The notes beneath the pieces are model-generated. The model ran no database searches and was not told the origin of the DNA. It worked only from the letters and a program-made list of their open reading frames with translations. DNA of 64,000 nucleotides from Arthonia radiata. Its lineage: Eukaryota > Ascomycota > Arthoniomycetes > Arthoniales > Arthoniaceae. The position numbers and the translations under genes are program-made. The DNA lies in NCBI GenBank assembly GCA_002989075.1, contig PSQN01000003.1, positions 2,608,340 to 2,672,339 of the forward strand, in the 5' to 3' direction. This document shows, piece after piece, positions 1 to 10,344 of this stretch; the first letter of the stretch is position 1, and every line of letters begins with the position of its first letter.

Positions 1-2588
1 GAAGTAAGGCCGGTTGAGGCCCTGGACAACAGCGACCCTCTGATCTGCTCCTGTGGTGCCCCCATAGGCTTTGCTGTTGCTCAGTTGCGTCTCAAACTCG
101 GGCGTCACTCCACGACCATGGTCTGATGAGCTTGATGAGGCGGTCTCGATATCTTTGCTTCTTCTACGCTTATTGTAGGCCTTCTCAGCAGCCGCAGCAG
201 CGGAGCTGTCACCTCCCATTTCCGCGACGCTGTAGATGGGTTTCCATCGATGGAAGCCTCCGTCTTGACTGGATGGCGTCGGATATCCAAAACCAGCGGA
301 AGCAAGGGCGCGCTTAGTCCAGCGGTTGGTGACGCAAGCGATATGCCACTCCACGGTCTCCGGGGTTGTGTAGCGGTCAAGTTGGTTACGCACGTCGATC
401 AGATTCTGCACTGAAGTAATGTCGACGTTGTTGACGGAGGAGAAATCCAGCACGATAGCTTTCAGAGTGGGCTTACTGTAGTCGATGTCCTCCTCTTTAC
501 CCTTCCTCGGACCAGGATCATTCCATGGGCGATCGCCTGGACGGGCATATGTGTGGGGATCTGTGCGGCGAGTTTCTTTGAAAATGGTCGCGACTAGGTA
601 ATCCAGATAGTGTGACGCATTTGGATAGTTGAAACCTTCCGAGAAGCGGTACACGAAGACACCAGGGTACGGACGTTGAACGCCTATCGTTGGATTCGAG
701 CCATCATTATGGTCAAGAGGCAAGAAAATGTTCCGCACTGACGCGGCGTCGTCTGCATCTCCTCGAGTGGCGAGCTGTTGGACCCTTGTATGGGTCTTGT
801 CTTTTGCCAGATCAGGGTCAGAGTCAGTGGCATGGCCAGCGACAGAATGGACTTTGACACGACCCAAGAAGCGGCCTTGAGCTTTGAGGACACGGAACAG
901 AAGAAGAGCTGCTGAGATGGCGATGGTGGCGTAGACGCCATTCTCAATGCTGGAGAAGACCGTCACAAATACGCCGACCAAGAAGATGACCACCTCAAGA
1001 GGAGACACGCGCCAGAATTGATAGACGGTATTGGCTGGTGTGATGAGATCGAAGACGGCGTGAATGATCACAGCTGAGAGGACGGCATTTGGTATGTAGA
1101 AGAACACGGCTGGTAGAGCGTAGATTGCCAACAGAACAACGATAGAGCTGAACACGCCGGCGAAAGGAGTTCGGACACCAGCTTTGGCTTTGATGGCGGT
1201 TCGAGAGAAAGATCCAGTGGCTGGATAGGCGCCCAAAAACGGACCCAGAAGATTAGTGACTCCAATTGCCAGCATTTCCTGGGAGGGATTGATAGTGTAG
1301 TTGTTGATTCGCCCAAACGATTTGGCAATGGATATGTGTTCAATAAGCAATACAATAACGGTGACAGGGATTTCAGACGCAAATTCTGAGACGATTTCGG
1401 TAGTAACGCGAGGCGCACGTGCGTCAGTGAAACCTGTTCACGTCGTGTCAGCTTCTCTGCTAAAACGAAAGGCGAAGTCATCATGCATACCTCGAGGAAC
1501 AGTGCCCAGAACTGCGAACCTCGGTGTTTTACGGTGATGTCGGTTGACAAGCCAACTGATCAAGGTGTAGAGCAGAATAACAAACATAGTTCGCAAGGTG
1601 TTGGTAAAGAAGAACCATCGCTGCTTGGTGGGATACTTCTTAGCGAGGATGGCAAAGGTGTACTTGATCGCATACAACATGAACAAAGCCGTGAGACCAA
1701 TAGATGCATCGAGCTTGGTCTTGTTCAAGTTCTGGAGAGTACCGATGACGACCTTGTACGTGGAAGCGCGATTGTTGACATATTTAGTACTGATGCCCAT
1801 AAGTGCAGGGACCTGGCCGATGCCAATGTTGAAAGCTGATCCCGTTATAAAGGCGCAGATAGATGCAAGGGAGATGAACTCGACGATACGCCCGATACGC
1901 ACAAGGCCCATAAAGGCAATGATGGCTCCAGCGATGATTGCCATAGAGTGGGCGATATCCTCTTTGCGAGTGTTGGGATGCGTTTTCCTGGTCTTGTCAA
2001 TGACATTTCCAACGATAGTAGACATGACGGCCACAGGCTATACAGAGCAATTAGCAAGCTTGCCAAGACGTTCGGAAAGGGAGAAGCTCACTCCAATCGT
2101 AATGTCTTTCGAAGTGGCAAAGAACCAATATATGAGTGTGCCCATGAAAGCGGAGTACAATCCATACTGAGGGTCTAGTTCAGCGAGTTTGGCGTACGCC
2201 ATGCTTTGGGGGACGACTACGGCGCCAATCGTAATTCCTAGGTGCGTATTAGTACCGTTACACGTCGGAGGCAAACCAAATCGGTCCACTAACCAGCAAT
2301 AAGATCTCCATAGAGCCATTGTAGATTATATCGATGAATGTAGTGGGTGAAAGGGAAGAGACTGCGAACATAACGGCCCACACCAGCTGGAGTGGGAATC
2401 CATTGCTCAACCCACTCTACTACGGTAGGCTCTCTCTCGACGTAGGCGTCGGCGCTGGACACTGAGAACACCGACTCGCCTCGAGTGAGATCGTCTTCGG
2501 TCGGGGGCTGGTTTCCATACTCGCGGTAGTTCAACTTGATACCCAGCAACTTGGCAAGGCCATGCCCGATCTTCGTGGTAGCTGCCAT
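1..2588 (-). CDS. SUL1: SulP-family sulfate permease (3' end outside window)
   Basis: High-affinity sulfate importer of the plasma membrane (yeast Sul1/Sul2, Neurospora CYS-13/14 family). Exons by splice signals and family continuity: 2294-2588, 2092-2237, 1491-2037 and <1-1433; introns are 54-57 nt. The start ATG at 2588 gives MAATTKIGHG. Exon 2 carries the SulP signature around VVVPQSMAYAKLAELDPQYG. Exons 3 and 4 hold the hydrophobic transporter core (AFITGSAFNIGIGQVPALMG; NPSQEMLAIG; GSFSRTAIKAKAG). The C-terminal STAS domain is visible (IVLDFSSVNNVDITSVQNL). The last readable residues, VVQGLNRPYF, match the family's terminal motif, so only a short tail is missing. The order of domains and length are normal for a fungal sulfate permease. 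Whether it is the SUL1 or SUL2 orthologue cannot be decided. Confidence 0.93.
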
Positions 2589-4163
2589 TGTGGGGCGGTT
2601 TGATCGTCTCTACGCTCGGAGCACACTTCGTTGAGATATTGACCACTTCCGAGTCGCACGTAGTCTGATAATCTCTTCAAGCGTCGATGACACTTGTGGG
2701 AAACAACACTTGGGGGTAAATAAACAATCCAAGTATACAGCTCCGTTGGACCCAATAGCCGGATCGGGAGCTGCAGTAGTGATGACAGCGAATCAGGACG
2801 AAGACTCGCAATCTCGAGCAGATGCTTTGTTGGAGCAGCAGTCTTCGGTACACCTACAGCGCAGGACAGGGGGGACGTATGTAGGGAGCCGTACGAAGCA
2901 ACTGATATTAAGTACTTACAGCAGCCTCACGCAGCCGGAGATGTATGAAAATATGATAAACATGGAAAAGCGTTAAGCTTTTACCTTTTGGGACGACGTA
3001 GGACAAGGATTGGGGGTCCATGCGGTGCGGGAACAACGTACGAGATGGGTCAAGGATGGCGTGATTTCACTCCCATCCGCGCCCATGACTTCACTCGAAT
3101 CCACTCACCGGCCCAATGCCTTCCCTCACGCTCTAGGCTCGGCTTACACCTTAAGGTTCAATTGTCATTTGACGCGCAGGTACGACTTGGCCATTGATCA
3201 CAGCAATTTGAGCCTATCATGTCAGGAAACTGAGTTCTGGGAAGACACCAACCCGATCGCGGCACTTCGGTGGCGGCACCCATCTCCAGTGTCATAGTTC
3301 GCCGTTTTGTCTGGCGTGGGCCTCGACGATTGCGTTATGCATCCGGCAAGCAATTGGTCGCATACTCGATTGATTTTTCGCTTGTAGGGCCCTAGATCGA
3401 TATCGAAGGCCGTCAGTCGCAAAGATGAGCGGAGACGTTGTCAGAAGCAAGACTAGGCCGTTACGCTCGCTGAGGCTCGTGTCGCGTGAGTCCTTGTCTG
3501 GCGTCTCAATCTTCGACGTAGTCGTTATATCAGATTAGATGGTGAGCATGTTGTTCTGTGGTTCCCTCGGGACAACGGCCCGCGTCGCTGTAGCGCTTCG
3601 TCCATCTCGTCCACCACCGGCTAATGTTCGGACATGCTGTATTATTTCTTAACTATTCACCAGGCCAGTCGCGCATCGGGGTTTTACGAAACGATGGGAG
3701 AGCAAGCGAGTAACACTATAAGAAGCTTTATTTCGGCATCAGAGGTGTGCAGCGACTCCAGGCTTTGCGATGTGATACGCGTGGAATTTCTGGTAGTCGA
3801 ATGAACAAAAGCTACAGCTGCTGTGGCACCAACCTGTTCTTTGGAGTCAAGTACCAAATGACTTCACAAAACCGTCACGTTTAGGATATAGGAAGCAAAG
3901 GGTTGGCAGTTGCTGAGTCGTCCACCTGCTCTGCCAGCTTCAGTCAAATGTACCCAAACTCACTCAGCAATGAAGATATTTCTGTTGTCTTGCAACGTAG
4001 AAATGGTGTGAACATCACATGTTTTCACCGGTCTGGATCGAAGCAGGAGGGTAGTTTCCGGGTATCAAGTGCCCCCTTCGTCGGCCTGGCTAGTTTTTTT
4101 ACTCCGGACGCCATGCAAAATATCCTACTACGTGCCCCCAAGAAGCCATATTGCCCACCCAGC
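2589..4163. other. Intergenic: sulfate permease promoter and SNU13 3' flank
   Basis: About 1.6 kb between the start of the sulfate permease and the stop of SNU13, both on the minus strand. Small reading frames occur on both strands, none with recognisable family content. The plus-strand frame at 3903-4265 runs antisense into SNU13. Upstream control of the permease is expected here, but I could not point to a convincing sulfur-regulator site. Confidence 0.5.
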
Positions 4164-4642
4164 TCATATCATCAAGCGCTCCACCTTGTCCTTGACCGCT
4201 CGGATTTGATTCTGGAGGTCCGACCCCGGATTCGTGGTGATCGAAACTGCAATCACTTGTCTTGACACACCGCAGGCGCGACCCAATGCAATCTTGCTTG
4301 GAACGTAACAATACGCGACATTCTTGTCCTCACAAAGAAGAGGCAGATGGAGCAGGATCTGCCGATATGTGTCAGTCTGTGCAAGCCGGACGAGAGCGCA
4401 ATAGTTCCCAGGCTTACGGCGAGTGGTTGGGTGTCTGCGGCGAGGATGATGAGCTCAGACAGTCCGCGATTGAGTGTTTTCGTAGCTATAGAAATCAGCA
4501 GCCGCAATGCTTTTCTGACAATCGGGGTCATACCTTCGTTGGCGCCTTTGCGTATTTGGCGGGCGTGAGAGCCCTGCTGAACTAAGTCTAGCAGCTCCTG
4601 CGTGAGGGCCGCGTCGGCCACTGGCCAAGCTGCGTCTGCCAT
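4164..4642 (-). CDS. SNU13: SNU13/NHP2L1 (15.5K) box C/D snoRNP and U4 snRNP protein
   Basis: Binds the kink-turn of box C/D snoRNAs and of U4 snRNA, so it serves both rRNA 2'-O-methylation/processing and the tri-snRNP. Exons: 4534-4642, 4418-4485 and 4164-4358; introns of 48 and 59 nt. Spliced length is 123 residues (yeast 126). Visible L7Ae-family signatures are [29 protein letters not shown] (RNA-contact region), LILAAD-like core and [14 protein letters not shown], then [15 protein letters not shown] and a conserved end, KDKVERLMI. The first intron falls inside [12 protein letters not shown]. It is one residue shorter than yeast at the second splice junction (QPLA|ILLHLP). It lies on the minus strand, divergent from the Nudix gene with 285 bp between starts. 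Confidence 0.95.
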
Positions 4643-4927
4643 GTGTGGTAATTGGTGGTTTGTGAAGTCGGAGCGGAGTTTGACAGTATTGCCAGAATGT
4701 TAAGCGTGCAAAGAATTATGCATGGCGGGCAGCATGTGGTGAGCAGAAATGTTTAGGAAGCTATAGGGTACAACCCTTGAAACTCCCCACCTCGGCTCGA
4801 ACGCGGTGATGCGAGCGACGAGAGTAAAGTACCTCACGCACACACAATGGAGATCTCATGGCATCCTTGAGTTCAGCTTCGTCAGTATGTACAGGATTCG
4901 TAACCTTCACAATGCGATTCTGACCAC

Positions 4928-6083
4928 ATGTTTGATCAGGCTGCCATCGCTCGCCTGCGTGCCTACATTCCCCCGGCGACGACATGGCAATCACTCCCTT
5001 TGGCTCGGCGGGCTGCCGTTCTCATACTGCTCTTCGCGGATAGACAAGGGGAGCTAAGAGTGGTCTTGACGATGCGTGCGGCTACTCTGAAATCTTGTAT
5101 GGCACGTCTCCCTCCAAACTCGTAACCATGCCTGCTCATATTCAATTGGACAAGACGCTGGGCAAGCAGCGCTCCCAGGAGGTAAAGCCGACTTCCTATC
5201 GGAATCGCCACTGCAGACTGCGCGTCGTGAAGCGTTCGAAGAGATTGGCTTACCTATGCCCTCGAATTCACCTTCCACTCTTGGTCAGCCTTCCGCAAAC
5301 GATACCAAGTACAACCCACCGACACCGTCCCTTCCTTCGCCTTTTCAACTCAATCACCTCTGCCAACTGCCCACACATCTTGCAAAGACCGAGCTAGGAG
5401 TGCGCCCGTGCGTAGCTTTGCTCTCAGTTAACATAGCACGAGACAGCCATGGTCGGCCGGCGGATGCGGAAACGATGCTGATACCCAGGTTGGATGCAAA
5501 GGAAGTTGCAGCTGTCTTCAGTGCGCCTCTTCACAACTTTTTACGCATGGAAGATGAGGTTCCTCTCGGCCCGGGAGACGGCCTGCGACAAGGCCCTGGA
5601 TACAGTAATGAGCTTGTTGAAGACGACGGAAGGTGGTATGAGGGCCGGTGGATACCTTGGCACAACTCTCGATTCAAGATGCACAACTTTTACGTCCCCA
5701 TCAAGGGCCAGAATATTACGCGGCCTCGCCTATCCGCATCCCCTCAAAATGGTGCATATCCTGCCGAGCGCGGAGGCACCACTATACCGTACTCGAACGT
5801 GCCAGAGAAAGATGATGATCCATTGATTAGGCTGAGTCGCTATAGGGTATGGGGTATGACCGCAAGGATCCTGGTCGATTGTGCGCGGATAGCGTATGGT
5901 GAAGAGCCGGAGTTTGAAGCCAATAACCATCTGGGTGACGAAGCTCTGATCGGTCGATTGATGCCAAAGTTTCAGGCCGAGCAGCGGAAGAAAGATCAGC
6001 AGAATGTCGAAGAGGACGTGCATCCTGGTAGTGCGGATGTAGACTTGGCCAACAGATCCTTGAAGCAAGCCGGCAAACTCTGA
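4928..6083 (+). CDS. PCD1: Nudix hydrolase, CoA diphosphatase type (PCD1-like)
   Basis: Predicted to cleave the diphosphate of CoA or oxidised CoA, by family usually in peroxisomes. Exons 4928-5096 and 5155-6083; the 58-nt intron restores the continuous motif LKSYAGQAALPGGKAD. The product is 365 residues. Visible are the N-terminal AAVLILLFADRQGELRVVLTMR strand region and the Nudix box GGKADFLSESPLQTARREA followed by FEEIGL, with the REAxEEIG core intact and the TARRE arrangement typical of CoA pyrophosphatases. The downstream KTELGVRPCVALL segment also fits the family. The long tail (about residues 200-365) is less conserved. No clear C-terminal SKL-type signal is present (it ends GKL), so peroxisomal location is uncertain. 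Convergent with EMC6. Confidence 0.88.
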
Positions 6084-6240
6084 AGAGCATGGTTTTTGGT
6101 CGTAGTATCTGCTCAGCCTTTCAATATCCCCGCCCGACGCGTATCATCATTGCTTAATGTCGTTATCGCATAGTGTCTGCGTATGCGTGGACTCGAGGCT
6201 GTTGCGGCGGACTGCGATATTGACATTTCGTGCGCGAGCT

Positions 6241-6612
6241 TCATGTTCCCACCAGATTGAAGGCCAGCGTCCAAGCCATGACAAATCCCATGACGGCCTC
6301 GATGCCTACGCCCCCAAGCGTGACTTCCCAGATGATTCCCCAATTCGGTCCCGTCTGCCCTTCTTGCTTGTGACTGGCGCCGAAGTATTTCTCAGGGTGC
6401 TGCTGGGCTGGTCCCACATAGATCAACAAGCTGGTCAAGAGCGTGCCGACCAGATAAAAGAGGAATCCATACGTCGACTCTAGGCATAGAGCACCTGCGC
6501 AAAGTCCTAGGAGAGGGGACGAAAGCTGGCGGATGTTTGACAGTGTGCGCTGATTATGGCCGAGAGCTTCAGAGACGATAGGCGACAGCGTCAGGGCTTG
6601 TTCGGCGTCCAT
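6241..6612 (-). CDS. EMC6: ER membrane protein complex subunit 6
   Basis: Single exon, 123 residues (human 110). EMC6 is a core membrane subunit of the EMC insertase, which inserts tail-anchored and multipass proteins at the ER. Visible are SNIRQLSSPLLGLCAGALCL, followed by YGFLFYLVGTLLTSLLI and then PEKYFG, which is the family pattern (aromatic GFxFY motif in the second helix). A C-terminal hydrophobic segment is at about residues 95-120. It is slightly longer than animal homologues because of a loop between helices 2 and 3. The ATG at 6612 is the only sensible start. Its 3' end faces that of the Nudix gene with 157 bp between stops. Confidence 0.9.
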   Translation of the reverse strand: MDAEQALTLSPIVSEALGHNQRTLSNIRQLSSPLLGLCAGALCLESTYGFLFYLVGTLLTSLLIYVGPAQQHPEKYFGASHKQEGQTGPNWGIIWEVTLGGVGIEAVMGFVMAWTLAFNLVGT

Positions 6613-7045
6613 CGTGCTTTATCTTCGCTAATCGTAGTGGAGGATTAATAAAAAGAGTCGATAACAGAGTCTCTAATCACTCTTCATGCACTTGAGCGGT
6701 ATCAACAACCTTGGTGCTTGCGTGAATCAGGGCGAAAGGTGACCAAAACATAGGAAATGCTCGAGACCCTGCCGTCGTGTTCCAAAGTTGAAGACGGGTA
6801 AGGCTGAAATACTAGCGTCCGCGCCGTCGGAAACGCATTTCGAGCTGCCAAACGCGCGCAAGCTGTGGAGCCAAGTGACATTGGGAAAATACTTGCATCT
6901 CATACAGAAGCCGCGCAACCGTAGCAGCCTGTTGGCCCCCTCTGCATAGCAATATCATACGACATGTGTCACACTTGATTCATTTGGCGCACAGTTGCAT
7001 GCTGAAGCCCCTCGAGAGCCTCGACGTACAGGAAGACCACATACC
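6613..7045. other. Divergent promoter region EMC6 / ERV46
   Basis: 433 bp between two divergent secretory-pathway genes. Only short frames without family content are present. It presumably holds both promoters and 5' leaders; I see no individual motif I would defend. Confidence 0.5.
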
Positions 7046-8521
7046 ATGCCCGCCAAGGGGCGCCTCGGGCGTCTGGATGCGTTTTCGAAGACGGTGGAAG
7101 ATGCAAGGGTCCGCACAAGCGCAGGCGGCATTATCACACTCACATCACTTCTCGTGATTCTCTGGCTAGTATGGGGAGAATGGGCGGACTATCGGAGGAT
7201 ACTCGTTCACCCAGAGCTGGTGGTAGACAAGGGTCGCAGCGAGAAGATGGAGATACACATGAACATCAGCTTCCCACGAATACCCTGCGAGCTGTTGACG
7301 CTGGATGTCATGGACGTCAGCGGAGAGATCCAGTCGGGCGTGATACATGGCGTGCAGAAGGTGCGGCTTTCACCTGAGAGCGAAGGGAGTAGAGTACTGG
7401 AGAGCAAAGCACTGGATCTGTAAGCCTTCCCTTCGCCCGTTGCTGTGCTCTCCATTCGTGTTTGGCTAACCACCGCGCACTGTCAGACACAAAGACGAAG
7501 CCCCTCACATGGACCCCTCATACTGCGGCGAATGCTACGGCGCGCCGGCACCCCCCACAGCATCCAAACAAGGCTGCTGCAACACATGTGGCGAAGTCCG
7601 CGAAGCCTACGCGTCAGTCTCCTGGTCCTTCGGCCGCGGCGAGAACGTCGCGCAATGCGAGCGCGAGCACTACGCTGAGCATCTGGACGCGCAGCGGCGC
7701 GAGGGTTGCCGCATTGACGGCTCTATCCGCGTGAACAAGGTGGTTGGGAACTTCCACTTTGCGCCGGGCAAGAGCTTCAGCAACGGGCAGATGCACGTGC
7801 ACGATCTGGAGAACTTCTTCCGGAGCGAGGAGCCGCATACGTTTACGCATACGATACATAGCTTAAGATTTGGGCCGCCAATGAGCGCGGCGGCGCAGAA
7901 GCGCTTTGCGGATGCCAGTAAACAGGGGCAGACGTGGGCATCCGGATACACGCAGACGAACCCACTGGATGGGCTGACACTGAAGACGGACGCACGACCG
8001 TACAATTACATGTACTTCGTCAAAGTCGTGAGTACGGCGTACTTGCCCTTAGGCTGGGAGAGCAAGGGCAAAAAAGATGGCGCCGGCGGGCTGTGGGGAT
8101 CATCAGATTCTGATAGGCCGCAGGAGCTGATTGCGTTGGGTGAGTATGGCACTGGTCCCGCTGGGAGCATCGAGACGCATCAGTACAGCGTGACGAGGCA
8201 CGAGCGGAATCTTGAGGGTGGCACAGACGCAGCCGAGGGGCACAAGGAAAGGTTGCATGCTCGCGGTGGCATTCCTGGCGTTTTCTTTGTAAGTCTCTTG
8301 GGATGTCTCGAGATGTTTGAACGTAGTGCTGACCCCAGCTTGCACAGTCATACGATATCTCACCTATGAAAGTCATCAACAGAGAAAAGCGGACCAAGAC
8401 CCTCTCAGGGTTTCTTGTAGGAGTATGCGCAGTCATCGGAGGCTCACTTACAGTAGCGGCGGCCATAGACAGGGGACTGTACGAGGGCTCACGGAAGATG
8501 AAAAAGCTGCATGAGGGATGA
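7046..8521 (+). CDS. ERV46: COPII vesicle cargo receptor Erv46 (ERGIC-3)
   Basis: Integral membrane partner of Erv41. The complex cycles between ER and Golgi and retrieves HDEL-less ER proteins. Exons 7046-7419, 7487-8288 and 8348-8521 give 449 residues (yeast 415). I chose the ATG at 7046 (MPAKGRLGRLDAFSKTVED) over an in-frame ATG at 6995, because family members begin close to the LDAFxKTVEDARVRTSxGG motif. One membrane span lies near residues 28-46 and another near 415-435 (LSGFLVGVCAVIGGSL). The large luminal region contains DPSYCGECYG and the cysteine motif CCNTCGEVREAY. The third exon begins SYDISPMKVINREK, the conserved segment just before the last span. Both introns (67 and 59 nt) rejoin conserved motifs. 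Confidence 0.95.
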
Positions 8522-9032
8522 AAGCAATGTACTCTATCATATTCTGCATCTGCGAGGCGTTGGCTATGAAGATACATGTTTTTGCAGCAAGCTTGTTCGT
8601 TAAGTCAGGCAGGCGTGCCGTAACTGTTGTTCTGTGTGGGTCCTCCCGTGGAGGCACCTCGCCAAATTTCTGCATTCTCCAGCACTAACTCGCAACGATT
8701 GCGCACAGTGCCCCAGTCCTCGCAAACTACCTAAAGTATATCGTATCTGGTACAGGCATTGTCTAATGGGAACGCTGCGTTAGCAAAGGCATCGAGATAT
8801 GCCATGGAGTAAGCGGAGCTTTATGCATAAGATTCAAGAAAGCATAAGATTCAAGAAAGCATAAGATTCAAGAAAGCATAAGATTCAAGAAAGCATAAGA
8901 TTCAAGAAAGCATAAGATTCAAGGAAAAGTTTGAATGTGGTGAAGTATGCCAAAAGGCGCGATAGTTTCAGTGTTACCTTATTCTCTTGCCATCTTCATC
9001 TGAATTTGCTCATCTGTTCGCAACGTAATGTG
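8522..9032. other. Intergenic between convergent genes, contains tandem repeat
   Basis: About 510 bp between the stops of ERV46 and the minus-strand orphan. It holds the 17-bp tandem repeat listed separately; nothing else recognisable. Confidence 0.5.
8825..8926. repeat. 17-bp direct tandem repeat, six copies
   Basis: The unit GCATAAGATTCAAGAAA repeats at 8825, 8842, 8859, 8876, 8893 and 8910. Five copies are identical and the sixth has one substitution (A to G at unit position 15). The array is purine-rich on the plus strand, lies in the 3' flanks of two convergent genes, and is probably a minisatellite that varies between isolates. Confidence 0.95.
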
Positions 9033-9728
9033 TCAGTCAATCGCTTCAGTAACAACGATCATAGGTATCTGGAAGTCATGATGATGAGTGACAACGATCT
9101 CTGGGATCTGAGCGTCACGAACCGGTGATACAGGACTTCGAGGTGAGTCTGGATGAGCTTCCACCTTGCTGTGGGTACGGCCGCGGATACGGCTACGAGA
9201 ACGACGGCGCGAGCGAGCGCGGGGCTTCTCTGGACAGTCATCTTCGAACGAATATGAGCGCGCGTACAGGAACTCCTTTGCAACTGCCCCATCACTCGTA
9301 TCATCAACATGGCTGGCAGACTCATCAGTATCGATAGTGCTGTCGTTTACCACAGCGCTCAAGAATGCAGTGACTGTGTCCAATTCAGCACTCATGTCAG
9401 GAGATTGAGGCGCAGGTTGAGGCTGCATCTCTTCATGAAGCTTCTTTGCTTGTTGGAACTGGTTAAAATGGTGCAGTAGCTTCACAGCATGGTGGTGTGC
9501 CTTTTCCTTGTGATACTCACAGGCTTCCTGGGCCACCTCAAGCTCAAGCTGAGTAGAGCCATTTTGTGACTCTTTGCAGGCGTCGGCAGATGGCGTCTTC
9601 TGATCCATGGCGAGGTGGTCGTCTAAATCGAATAAGACTTCCTCGACGTCCGTGTGGTGATCTTGCTCGCCTGCGAACATGGACCAGGTATCTTCGACGG
9701 TTTCGTGGATTGATACAGTTGTATTCAT
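9033..9728 (-). CDS. Hypothetical protein, acidic with RS/His-rich segments
   Basis: Single-exon frame of 231 residues starting at the ATG at 9728. I recognise no family. The N-terminal half is acidic and histidine-containing (VEEVLFDLDDH; KEKAHHHAVKLLHHF, which may form a short helix). About residues 165-190 are strongly basic (RARSRRRSRSRIRGR), like an RS or nuclear-localisation segment. The C-terminus contains a near-duplicated motif (IPEIVVTHHHDF then IPMIVVTEA). Composition and lack of interruption favour a real, largely disordered protein, but homology support is absent. It is divergent from the VPS9 gene. Confidence 0.55.
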   Translation of the reverse strand: MNTTVSIHETVEDTWSMFAGEQDHHTDVEEVLFDLDDHLAMDQKTPSADACKESQNGSTQLELEVAQEACEYHKEKAHHHAVKLLHHFNQFQQAKKLHEEMQPQPAPQSPDMSAELDTVTAFLSAVVNDSTIDTDESASHVDDTSDGAVAKEFLYARSYSFEDDCPEKPRARSRRRSRSRIRGRTHSKVEAHPDSPRSPVSPVRDAQIPEIVVTHHHDFQIPMIVVTEAID

Positions 9729-10344
9729 TTACACGTGAATACTGACTGGAAGGATAGTTTTACGAGTACAGCGAGTGAGCACGACTGGCAAGATATATGG
9801 AACTCGCTCAGCGCAGTCAAAGCATCTCCACAGCACGGATAAGACTGCACAGTGCCGTACAGTGGCTGCTTGAGAGCTGCGCGTCCATGCTGCTGCACTC
9901 GTTGCACTGAGAGTCCCCATGATGGATCGGAGATCATAAAGGTCATTGGAGTACTACGCCCTCTCGTCGGCTGGCGCACTCAAGACTTAGATTGACGAGC
10001 AAAACAATATGAAGGAGGTGAGGTTGACAATCTAGGGAATGAGGGAGACTAGCGGCGCTGGCCCCTGGAACCCAGGGGCTGAAACGCGGCGTCGCGGCTG
10101 CGGCGGGGGCGTTTGAGGCGCTAATTTTGGAGCCTGTCACGCGTCTCTCTACGGAGTACCGTATCTCTTCTCTGATGACGACCAGGCGATGTATCTCTCG
10201 AGATGCATTTGATGCAAGGCCGTCTTTGATTCTAGGCATTGCGATATTGTTTTGTATTTCTGTCGCTCGCTATTCATCACCAATCAGATCACATCACTGT
10301 CGCTGACAGCAAGTTACTAAGTCAAGCCATTATCACAGTCCGCC
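9729..10344. other. Divergent promoter region, possible small minus-strand ORF
   Basis: 616 bp between the orphan and the VPS9 gene. A minus-strand frame of 98 codons with a true ATG at 10239 (10239 down to 9943, MPRIKDGLASNASRE) lies here. Its first 60 residues look plausible but match nothing I know, so I leave it as a candidate only. Confidence 0.35.
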
